Assembly (NCBI GenBank): GCA_913057845.1
Contig: CAJXPC010000153.1
Span: forward strand, 1-5,138
Origin: an uncultured Pseudomonadota bacterium
GTDB taxonomy: Bacteria; Pseudomonadota; Gammaproteobacteria; Burkholderiales; Eutrophovitaceae
Reading direction: 5' to 3'
DNA: 5,138 bases
In this document: in pieces, positions 1-5,138 of the stretch
Layout of the letters: every line of letters starts with the position of its first letter
Numbering within the stretch: position 1 is the stretch's first letter
The notes under the pieces: generated by a model
Seen by the model: only the letters and a program-made list of their open reading frames with translations
What the model was told of the DNA's origin: nothing
Databases searched by the model: none
Position numbers and translations under genes: made by a program

Positions 1-44
1 CACCTCTCTATTCGTCGGCAGCGTCAGATGTGTATAAGAGACAG
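1..44 (+). other. Nextera P5-side library adapter (artificial sequence)
   Basis: Positions 1-3 (cac) fit the end of the Illumina P5 arm. Positions 4-11 (CTCTCTAT) equal the Nextera i5 index usually called S502. Positions 12-44 are the complete Read 1 transposase adapter, whose last 19 bases (26-44) are the hyperactive Tn5 mosaic end ending in AGAGACAG. This is not genomic. It supplies a false in-frame GTG start at 30 and five false residues to the RND reading frame that follows, so genuine sequence begins at 45. The index name is recalled from the standard kit list; the adapter itself is an exact match by eye. Confidence 0.97.
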
Positions 45-1115
45 CCACTCACCAAACCTGTTAGCGTCAAAATTCGAGGTGATAATTTTGAAGATTTAAG
101 AGCTGTTACCTCTCACTTACAAAGCTTTCTGGAAACGGTTGAATCAGTATCTGACATCAGCAGTGATGATAGTCCAGGGCGAAACGAATTAAATTTAAAA
201 CTGAATTACGAATCAATCAATCGGATCGGCATGGATCCCCAATCGGTTACTCGATCAATCCGCTTATTCGTCGATGGTGAAATCGTCACCTTCATGCAAT
301 CGGAAGGTGAAAAAATAGAGGTTCGAGTTAAAGCTCAATCAAATGACTTAGCCGGAATAGATGAACTTCTATCCCAATCGATCACAACCCCCTCCGGAGC
401 ACAGGTCGCGTTGAGAGAATTAGTACATATCGAAACAGGAAGGTCACGCGAGAGCATTCGACATTACAACTTCCGAAGAACCATTACCCTTGAGGCGGAT
501 ATTGATCGCGAAAAAATTAACGAAGTACAAGTTAATAATCTCATTAAAAATGAATGGGGGGAAATCAAGATAAACCACCCTAACGTCTCGCTCGATTTCT
601 CTGGCGCGTTGGATGACATTCAGGAAAGTCTAGACGCCATGCTGTTGCTTTTCTTATTCGGTATCAGTCTCATTTACTTGCTGATAGGAACGCAATTCAA
701 AAGTTATTTCCAACCTCTGATGATTCTAGTTACGGTTCCCTTAGCATTTATAGGTGTAGTAATTGGCCTCATCATCACGCAGAATCCGCTGAGTCTTTAC
801 ACGATGTACGGGATTGTCGCCCTTACTGGGATTTCTGTTAATAGCGCAATCGTTCTAATTGATGCCGCAAACACTCGCAGAAAAGCAGGTATGAATAGTG
901 TTCACTCTATCGTCTTCGCCGCACGTCGGCGCGTTGTTCCTATTTTGATTACGTCTTTCACGACAATCGCAGGATTACTCTCACTCGCATTAGGTCTTGG
1001 CGGAAACTCTCTATTGTGGGGACCGGTTGCGTCGGCAATTATGTGGGGGCTGGCTGTGTCCACATTAATGACTTTATTTGTGATTCCACTGCTGTATAAG
1101 ACGTTCTCGCGTTAA
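45..1115 (+). CDS. RND-family efflux transporter permease, C-terminal part (5' partial)
   Basis: This is the last 356 codons of a resistance-nodulation-division inner-membrane pump, a proton-driven exporter that normally works as a trimer with a periplasmic adaptor and an outer-membrane channel. Such proteins are about 1,000-1,050 residues, so roughly the final third is present. The first ~195 codons are the periplasmic porter region of the second half (PVSVKIRGDN near the start, then the ELNLKLNYE strand). Five hydrophobic segments follow, corresponding to TM8-TM12, at about 639-698, 714-776, 798-870, 936-1003 and 1012-1098. TM10 carries GISVNSAIVLIDAA. Compared with AcrB, the Lys940 position is Asn (840-842), while Arg971 and Thr978 appear kept (930-932 and 951-953). 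The missing 5' end is due to the library adapter; no start codon is present. The gene ends TAA and converges on the LOG gene 2 bases away. The family is clear; the substrate and subfamily are not. Confidence 0.93.
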   Translation, partial: PLTKPVSVKIRGDNFEDLRAVTSHLQSFLETVESVSDISSDDSPGRNELNLKLNYESINRIGMDPQSVTRSIRLFVDGEIVTFMQSEGEKIEVRVKAQSNDLAGIDELLSQSITTPSGAQVALRELVHIETGRSRESIRHYNFRRTITLEADIDREKINEVQVNNLIKNEWGEIKINHPNVSLDFSGALDDIQESLDAMLLLFLFGISLIYLLIGTQFKSYFQPLMILVTVPLAFIGVVIGLIITQNPLSLYTMYGIVALTGISVNSAIVLIDAANTRRKAGMNSVHSIVFAARRRVVPILITSFTTIAGLLSLALGLGGNSLLWGPVASAIMWGLAVSTLMTLFVIPLLYKTFSR

Positions 1116-1117
1116 GT

Positions 1118-1699
1118 TTATTTTTCGTCAGCGACCCAAATAGCTTCCAACTCTCGTTCACTGACTTGCATCTGGCTAATTAAATCAAACGGAGAATGAG
1201 AAATGTGCAAACTATCCAGGTGCCGTTGACTCAAAAACTCTTGCGTCACCATCTGATGCAGATATTCAATTAATCCGTCGAAATATCCTTCTACGTTCAA
1301 AATTCCTACCGGCTTGGAATGAATCCCTAATTGGTACCAAGTCCACACTTCGAAGAGCTCGTCCATCGTGCCAATGCCTCCAGGCATCGCTATAAATGCA
1401 TCAGCCAAATCAATCATCTTCGCCTTACGCTCATGCATCCCCACAACCGTCACCAACTCAGTTAAGTTTTGATGTACAAGTTCATCCACGCATAGTCCAT
1501 GTGGTATCACACCGGTCACCCGCCCACCATGAGCAATAACCGCATCCGCCACAACGCCCATCAACCCAACTTTACCACCACCATAAACGAGCTCAATACC
1601 AGAATCGACAAGAACCTTACCAAGCTCAGTCGCCATGGATTGATAATGTTCCGAAATCCCTTTTTTGGATCCACAATAAACTGCAACACGCTGAATCAT
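1118..1699 (-). CDS. LOG-family protein (TIGR00730-type Rossmann fold; putative nucleoside 5'-monophosphate phosphoribohydrolase)
   Basis: This is a complete 193-residue cytoplasmic protein of the LOG/lysine-decarboxylase-like family. Characterised members hydrolyse the N-glycosidic bond of nucleoside 5'-monophosphates (cytokinin ribotides, AMP-like compounds), releasing the base and ribose 5-phosphate. Family marks are visible in order: VAVYCGS (5-11), a glycine-rich [10 protein letters not shown] loop (39-48), MHERK (88-92) with the conserved Arg, and the signature PGGIGTMDE (106-114) with the expected catalytic Glu at its end. The length is normal for bacterial single-domain LOG proteins. 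The ATG (1697-1699) overlaps the stop of the upstream Lrp-type gene as ATGA, and only a weak GGA lies about 11 bases before it, so translation probably depends on coupling to the regulator. It ends TAA, convergent with the RND gene. Older databases label this family lysine decarboxylase, which is a misannotation. The physiological substrate cannot be read from the sequence. Confidence 0.93.
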   Translation of the reverse strand: MIQRVAVYCGSKKGISEHYQSMATELGKVLVDSGIELVYGGGKVGLMGVVADAVIAHGGRVTGVIPHGLCVDELVHQNLTELVTVVGMHERKAKMIDLADAFIAMPGGIGTMDELFEVWTWYQLGIHSKPVGILNVEGYFDGLIEYLHQMVTQEFLSQRHLDSLHISHSPFDLISQMQVSERELEAIWVADEK

Positions 1700-2169
1700 G
1701 AGTGATGTTTTCCGGGCAATGGCAGAGCAGTTTTGTACTTAACTTGCTTGAGCGCAAAACTTGATTTAATGTTTCCAACCCCCGGTATTTTTGACAAAAA
1801 ATTCAAAATAAAGTCCTCTAATGCCTGAATATCAGCTACTACGACTCTCAGCAAATAATCAGATTCTCCTGTCATGAGATAACACTCCATGACTTCTGGT
1901 CGTGACTGAATCGACTCTTCGAATCGCTCCAACGCAGACTCAACTTGTCGCTCTAATGCGACATTGATAAACACGCTCACCTTCAGCCCAACCTTCAATG
2001 AGTCAACCAATGACACATACCGGCTGATATACCCCGACTGCTCGAGCGCTTTAACGCGAGCTAAGCTCGGAGAGGGGGAAAGCCCAATGGCTTTGGACAA
2101 GTCAATATTTGTAATCCTTGCATTGTCTTGAAGGAGTCGCAAAATCTCCCAATCAATTGAGTCAAGCAT
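1696..2169 (-). CDS. Lrp/AsnC-family transcriptional regulator (possible MdeR-type)
   Basis: This is a complete 157-residue DNA-binding regulator of the feast/famine family; E. coli Lrp is 164. The N-terminal winged helix-turn-helix covers about residues 2-50. It has the typical LDxID opening (2-6), an [19 protein letters not shown] stretch (17-35) holding the recognition region, and [11 protein letters not shown] (38-48). A linker strand follows, then the RAM/AsnC ligand-binding and oligomerisation domain (about 63-145), including the [15 protein letters not shown] segment (93-107) whose Gly-x-x-Asp pattern lines the amino-acid pocket in this family. Members bind DNA as dimers or octamers and respond to amino acids. 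The gene is divergent from the E1 gene and overlaps the downstream LOG start by 4 bases. No Shine-Dalgarno is visible before its ATG. The divergent position suggests it controls the E1 gene and itself; the effector is unknown. The resemblance to the MdeR arrangement of Pseudomonas putida is contextual only. Confidence 0.93.
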   Translation of the reverse strand: MLDSIDWEILRLLQDNARITNIDLSKAIGLSPSPSLARVKALEQSGYISRYVSLVDSLKVGLKVSVFINVALERQVESALERFEESIQSRPEVMECYLMTGESDYLLRVVVADIQALEDFILNFLSKIPGVGNIKSSFALKQVKYKTALPLPGKHHS

Positions 2170-2225
2170 AATAAACGATATTAAATTTTGTATTCATGCA
2201 TTTTATAATATATTTATGCGGTAAA

Positions 2226-2240
2226 TAGCATTATTTATAA
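2226..2240 (+). promoter_or_regulatory. Candidate Lrp-type operator
   Basis: TAGCATTATTTATAA fits 11 of 15 positions of the degenerate E. coli Lrp consensus YAGHAWATTWTDCTR (consensus recalled from memory). It contains the small inverted repeat TTAT-TT-ATAA. It lies between the two candidate plus-strand -10 boxes and upstream of the candidate minus-strand one, where a bound regulator could act on both genes. In DNA this AT-rich such a match is weak evidence on its own. Confidence 0.3.
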
Positions 2241-2274
2241 GCACAAACAGAATCACCTGCTTAAAGAAATTAGC

Positions 2275-2280
2275 TATGAT
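2275..2280 (+). promoter_or_regulatory. Candidate -10 box for the E1 gene (TATGAT)
   Basis: TATGAT matches the sigma-70 -10 consensus at five of six positions and would place the transcript start near 2287, giving a leader of about 42 bases. The -35 region at a 17-base spacing (ATCACC, 2252-2257) is poor, so this promoter may need an activator. The alternative is the perfect TATAAT at 2204-2209, which would give a leader of about 113 bases. Confidence 0.35.
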
Positions 2281-2315
2281 AAGCGTCTAAATTTTAATTT
2301 TGCGAAAAATGAGCT

Positions 2316-2320
2316 GAGGT
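2316..2320 (+). promoter_or_regulatory. Ribosome binding site of the E1 gene (GAGGT)
   Basis: GAGGT is complementary to the 16S anti-Shine-Dalgarno and ends 8 bases before the ATG at 2329. An in-frame TAG (2326-2328) directly precedes that ATG, so the start cannot lie further upstream. The next in-frame ATG (2356) has no such site. Together these fix the start at 2329. Confidence 0.75.
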
Positions 2321-2328
2321 AATTTTAG

Positions 2329-5025
2329 ATGACCGACACGTCAAATCAAAAACAAATGAATGTATCCGCGTTCTGGCGTGTACTGCCCCAAGACTTAGAT
2401 CCCATCGAAACGAAAGAATGGATTGACGCCTTCAATCAACTAACCGCAATCGAAGGTGGGGAGCGGGCGACCTTTTTGCTGATGAAGCTTCTCGAGCAAG
2501 CAAGGCGTTTGCGCGTTCCTATGCCACCAGTCCTCAACACACCTTACTCAAATACCATATCGCTGGCGGATCAGCCGCCATTCCCGGGGAACCTAGATAC
2601 CGAGGCCAAACTCTCCGCCATCATCAGATGGAACGCACTTGCCATGGTTGTAAGAGCAAACCGCGTGAATTCCGATTTGGGCGGGCATATTGCGACCTAC
2701 ACCTCATCAGCAGATCTCTTTGAAGTCGGCTTTAATCACTTCTTTAAAGCTGGGCAAGACGGCGACTGTGTTTATTTTCAACCCCACTCCGCTCCAGGTG
2801 TTTACGCCCGAGCCTTTGTAGAGGGCCGACTGAGCGAAGAGAATATTGCCAACTATAGACAAGAGACTGGCGGAGTAGGCTTATCATCGTATTGCCATCC
2901 ATGGCTCATGCCCGACTTCTGGCAATTCCCAACAGGATCAATGGGGCTAGGCGCAATTACCGCAATCTACCAAGCCCGATTTATGCGATATCTGGAAAAC
3001 AGAGAGATACATTCCAATAGCGACCGCAAAGTATGGTGCTTCGTAGGGGATGGCGAAATGGATGAACCAGAATCTATTGCGGGTCTTTCTATGGCGTCGC
3101 GTGAAGGGCTCGATAACCTTATTTTCGTAGTTAACTGTAACTTACAAAGACTTGATGGCCCCGTTCGCGGCAATAGTTCTATTGTTCAAGAACTTGAAGG
3201 CCTTTTCGCAGGTGCGGGCTGGAATGTGGTCAAGGTAATGTGGGGGTCTGATTGGGATCCCTTATTCGCACTGGATCACGATAACGTCATCATCAAAAGA
3301 CTGCATGAAACAGTAGATGGTGAATTACAGAAATATGCAGCAACAGATGGGCAATTTAACCGCGAAGCATTCTTCAATAAATATCCAGAATTACAAAAAC
3401 TCGTATCTCATCTATCCGATGAGGATATTGACCGTCTCGAGCGAGGGGGGCATGACCCCATTAAAATTTATGCGGCCTACCACGCCGCTGCCAATCACAA
3501 AGGAAGGCCGACGGTTATTCTTGCCCAAACCAAAAAAGGGTACGGCATGGGCCATTGGGGCCAGGGGAAAATGACATCCCATCAACAGAAGAAATTAGAG
3601 AATGATGCATTATTGGCCTTCAGAGATCGCTTCTCTATTCCTCTGTCTGACGAAGACGTAGAAAACCTTCGGTTCTATATTCCTGAGGCTGAAAGTCCAG
3701 AAATGAAATACCTGCATGGCCAACGAGAGAAATTGGGCGGCTACCTTCCTGCTAGGGTCAGACGCGCGAAACCTATAACTGCTCCAAGATTAGAAGAATT
3801 TACAAAACTCACTGGTGGTACGGGAGAAAGAGCACAGTCGAGCACAATGGTATTCGTGCAAATGCTGTCCCAGTTATTAAAAAATAAAGAGCTTGGCAAC
3901 CGCGTGGTGCCCATTGTCGCCGACGAAGCGCGCACCTTTGGTATGCAATCCTTGTTTAGACAAGTTGCGATCTACTCCCCATTCGGTCAACTGTATGACC
4001 CTGAGGATCGGGATGAACTGCTCTACTATAAAGAAGCCAAAAATGGTCAGATACTAGAAGAAGGCATTACGGAAGCAGGAGCAATATCGTCATGGATAGC
4101 AGCGGCCACGTCGTATTCCACACACGGCACCACGATGCTTCCTTTCTATATTTTTTATTCATGCTTTGGGTTCCAACGAATCGGCGATCTAGTTTGGACG
4201 GCTGGAGACTCTCGAGCACGAGGATTTTTACTCGGTGCGACGGCAGGACGCACCACGCTATCCGGCGAAGGATTACAGCATGAAGATGGCTCCAGTCACC
4301 TTTTGTTCTCAACCGTACCGAACTGTGTAGCTTATGATCCCACCTACGGTTATGAAGTCGTGACTATTATTCAAGACGGTATGAGACGAATGCTCGAAGA
4401 GCAGAACGATGTTTTTTACTACGTCACAGTAATGAATGAGAATTACCCCCACCCAGCCATGCCTGACAACGCTTCAGAGGGTATTATTAAGGGCATGTAT
4501 CGCATCAAAGAGGAGGCGAAACCCAAAGCAGCACATGCCCAATTGCTGGGGTCAGGAACAATTCTTCGAGAAGTTTTGGCTGCGTCAGAGCTGCTGCAAG
4601 ATGACTGGAAGGTATCCACAGATGTTTGGAGCGTTACAAGCTTCACCGAGCTCAGACGTGATGGCTTAAGTATAGATCGAGAAAGCATGTACAACCCTGA
4701 AGTGGCAGAGAAAAGTACCTGGGTTGCTCAGTGTCTTGAAGCCACGAAGGGACCCGTCATCGCCACAACCGATTACATGCGTTCCGTACCCGACCTCATC
4801 CGAACCTGGGTACCTAGACGATATGTAACCTTAGGCACTGACGGTTACGGAAGAAGTGATACAAGGAAGGCCTTGAGAGATTTCTACGAAGTCGACCGCT
4901 TTCATATCACCCTTGCAACACTAAAAGCACTGGTTGCAGATGGGGCAATTGAAAAAAAGACACTCGCAAAAGCAATCCAAAAGTATGGCCTCGAAGGTAA
5001 CAAACCAAACCCATGGGACATTTAA
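2329..5025 (+). CDS. aceE: Homodimeric pyruvate dehydrogenase-type E1 component (AceE family; possibly an MdeB-like 2-oxobutyrate dehydrogenase E1)
   Basis: This is a complete 898-residue thiamine-diphosphate enzyme (E. coli AceE is 887) that decarboxylates a 2-oxoacid and passes the acyl group to the lipoyl groups of an E2 partner. The ThDP/Mg motif runs from G240-D241-G242-E243 to N269-C270-N271. Using an 11-residue offset to E. coli numbering (from memory), catalytic residues are kept: H153 (142), Y188 (177), M205 (194), K403 (392), H418 (407), D532/E533 (521/522), E582 (571), Y610 (599) and H651 (640); H120 matches H106. Differences near the active site are T123 for Ser109, QPHSAPG for QGHISPG (151-157), G203 for Val192, KMTSH for KNIAH before H418, and HEDGSSH for HEDGHSH (651-657). 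It starts at an ATG with GAGGT upstream, with a ~14-residue N-terminal extension relative to E. coli. The Lrp-type gene is divergent, and no aceF start is recognised downstream. The AceE family is certain. Pyruvate versus 2-oxobutyrate as substrate is open, so the symbol marks the family only. Confidence 0.93.
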   Translation: MTDTSNQKQMNVSAFWRVLPQDLDPIETKEWIDAFNQLTAIEGGERATFLLMKLLEQARRLRVPMPPVLNTPYSNTISLADQPPFPGNLDTEAKLSAIIRWNALAMVVRANRVNSDLGGHIATYTSSADLFEVGFNHFFKAGQDGDCVYFQPHSAPGVYARAFVEGRLSEENIANYRQETGGVGLSSYCHPWLMPDFWQFPTGSMGLGAITAIYQARFMRYLENREIHSNSDRKVWCFVGDGEMDEPESIAGLSMASREGLDNLIFVVNCNLQRLDGPVRGNSSIVQELEGLFAGAGWNVVKVMWGSDWDPLFALDHDNVIIKRLHETVDGELQKYAATDGQFNREAFFNKYPELQKLVSHLSDEDIDRLERGGHDPIKIYAAYHAAANHKGRPTVILAQTKKGYGMGHWGQGKMTSHQQKKLENDALLAFRDRFSIPLSDEDVENLRFYIPEAESPEMKYLHGQREKLGGYLPARVRRAKPITAPRLEEFTKLTGGTGERAQSSTMVFVQMLSQLLKNKELGNRVVPIVADEARTFGMQSLFRQVAIYSPFGQLYDPEDRDELLYYKEAKNGQILEEGITEAGAISSWIAAATSYSTHGTTMLPFYIFYSCFGFQRIGDLVWTAGDSRARGFLLGATAGRTTLSGEGLQHEDGSSHLLFSTVPNCVAYDPTYGYEVVTIIQDGMRRMLEEQNDVFYYVTVMNENYPHPAMPDNASEGIIKGMYRIKEEAKPKAAHAQLLGSGTILREVLAASELLQDDWKVSTDVWSVTSFTELRRDGLSIDRESMYNPEVAEKSTWVAQCLEATKGPVIATTDYMRSVPDLIRTWVPRRYVTLGTDGYGRSDTRKALRDFYEVDRFHITLATLKALVADGAIEKKTLAKAIQKYGLEGNKPNPWDI

Positions 5026-5097
5026 TTGAATTTACAAAATACTATAAAACCACTCTTGGTGGGCATCAAAATGAAGGGGAAATATCCAGGCCTTTGT
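5026..5097. other. Sequence downstream of the E1 gene, no gene identified
   Basis: These are 72 genuine bases before the adapter. No intrinsic terminator is visible: the only small stem (CCAC/GTGG, 5050-5053 with 5059-5062) is four base pairs and has no T-run. A plus-strand frame stays open to the border, with an ATG at 5071 preceded by GGTGGG, which would begin MKGKYPGLC. Two minus-strand frames are also open to the border, one of which ends at a TAA at 5032-5034. None resembles the lipoyl-domain N-terminus of an E2 (AceF). The stretch is too short to decide between them. Confidence 0.5.
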
Positions 5098-5138
5098 CTG
5101 TCTCTTATACACATCTCCGAGCCCACGAGACCTCTCTA
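5098..5138 (-). other. Nextera P7-side library adapter (artificial sequence)
   Basis: Positions 5098-5131 are the exact reverse complement of the Nextera Read 2 adapter, starting with the Tn5 mosaic end (5098-5116, CTGTCTCTTATACACATCT) and ending GCCCACGAGAC. Positions 5132-5138 (CTCTCTA) are the first seven bases of an i7 index, consistent with N707 (CTCTCTAC, recalled). This is not genomic. It truncates whatever lies downstream of the E1 gene. Confidence 0.97.

Larger units (their letters stand above)
2170..2328. promoter_or_regulatory. Divergent control region between the Lrp-type and E1 genes
   Basis: These 159 bp are strongly AT-rich and lie between two divergent start codons, so both promoters should be here. 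On the plus strand there is a perfect TATAAT at 2204-2209 (best -35 partner TTAAAT at 2181-2186, weak) and a TATGAT at 2275-2280. On the minus strand, TATTAT (2210 to 2205) overlaps the plus-strand TATAAT but has no convincing -35. Short symmetrical elements occur: GCAT/ATGC arms at 2198-2201 and 2216-2219, TTAT-TT-ATAA at 2231-2240, and AAATT-TT-AATTT at 2289-2300. AT-rich degenerate sites like these suit Lrp-type regulators. No PdhR-like ATTGGT...ACCAAT operator is seen. The divergent promoter role is well supported by layout; exact elements are tentative. Confidence 0.7.

Noticed and set aside
30..44. GTG start at 30 giving a seemingly complete 361-residue first gene.
   Set aside because: The start codon and first five codons are adapter sequence. 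The protein begins in the middle of an RND porter domain, so it is a truncated gene.
1118..1699. Lysine decarboxylase function for the LOG-family protein.
   Set aside because: The PGGxGTxxE signature marks phosphoribohydrolases. The decarboxylase label is an old database error, and the protein has no pyridoxal-phosphate fold features.
3317..3574. An 85-codon plus-strand open frame inside the E1 gene, and similar short frames at 1499-1705, 2967-3173, 3741-3935, 4067-4312, 4092-4283, 4436-4669 and 4443-4694.
   Set aside because: All lie within strongly recognised genes in other frames, show no family resemblance and have no supporting start context.
5050..5062. CCAC/GTGG stem after the E1 stop as a transcription terminator.
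   Set aside because: Only four base pairs, with no following T-run.
26..5116. Perfect 19-bp inverted repeats at 26-44 and 5098-5116 that look like transposon ends enclosing the genes.
   Set aside because: They are the synthetic Tn5 mosaic ends of Nextera adapters, with index and primer sequence directly outside them; there is no transposase gene.
4..5138. Identical CTCTCTA at both contig ends (4-10 and 5132-5138), suggesting a circular molecule or terminal repeat.
   Set aside because: Both are library index sequences lying inside adapter DNA; the match is a coincidence of index choice.

Overview
This window is a short assembled contig whose two ends are sequencing-library adapters, not genome. 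Positions 1-44 match the P5-side Nextera adapter (end of the P5 arm, an 8-base index, the Read 1 sequence and the 19-bp Tn5 mosaic end). Positions 5098-5138 match the reverse complement of the P7-side adapter plus 7 bases of an index. The biological insert is therefore 45-5097. Genes or intergenic DNA that stop at those borders are cut by library preparation, not by biology.

The insert looks like an ordinary proteobacterial chromosome, most likely a gammaproteobacterium with moderate G+C (mid-40s percent, estimated by eye). The reasons are an Escherichia/Pseudomonas-like homodimeric E1 of the 2-oxoacid dehydrogenase family, an Lrp/AsnC regulator and an RND efflux pump. There are no RNA genes, CRISPR repeats, insertion sequences or phage genes. 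The species cannot be told from this alone.

Layout: (1) 45-1115, plus strand, the C-terminal third of an RND-family efflux transporter, 5' truncated by the adapter. (2) 1118-1699, minus strand, a LOG-family nucleotide phosphoribohydrolase-like protein, convergent with the RND gene with 2 bases between them. (3) 1696-2169, minus strand, an Lrp/AsnC-family regulator whose stop overlaps the LOG start (ATGA), so the two are a translationally coupled pair. (4) 2170-2328, a 159-bp AT-rich divergent control region. (5) 2329-5025, plus strand, a complete 898-residue AceE-type E1. (6) 5026-5097, 72 bp of downstream sequence without an identifiable gene.

The most interesting reading is that regulator and E1 form a divergent regulator/target pair. 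In Pseudomonas putida, an Lrp-type regulator (MdeR) is transcribed divergently from the methionine gamma-lyase genes mdeA-mdeB, and MdeB is an AceE homologue acting on 2-oxobutyrate. Here the E1 keeps the whole thiamine-diphosphate catalytic set. It differs from E. coli AceE at several positions around the active site, sits beside an Lrp-type gene, and shows no recognisable aceF start in the 72 bp that follow. A 2-oxobutyrate (amino-acid catabolic) role is therefore a real alternative to housekeeping pyruvate dehydrogenase. This is inference; no sequence here proves the substrate.
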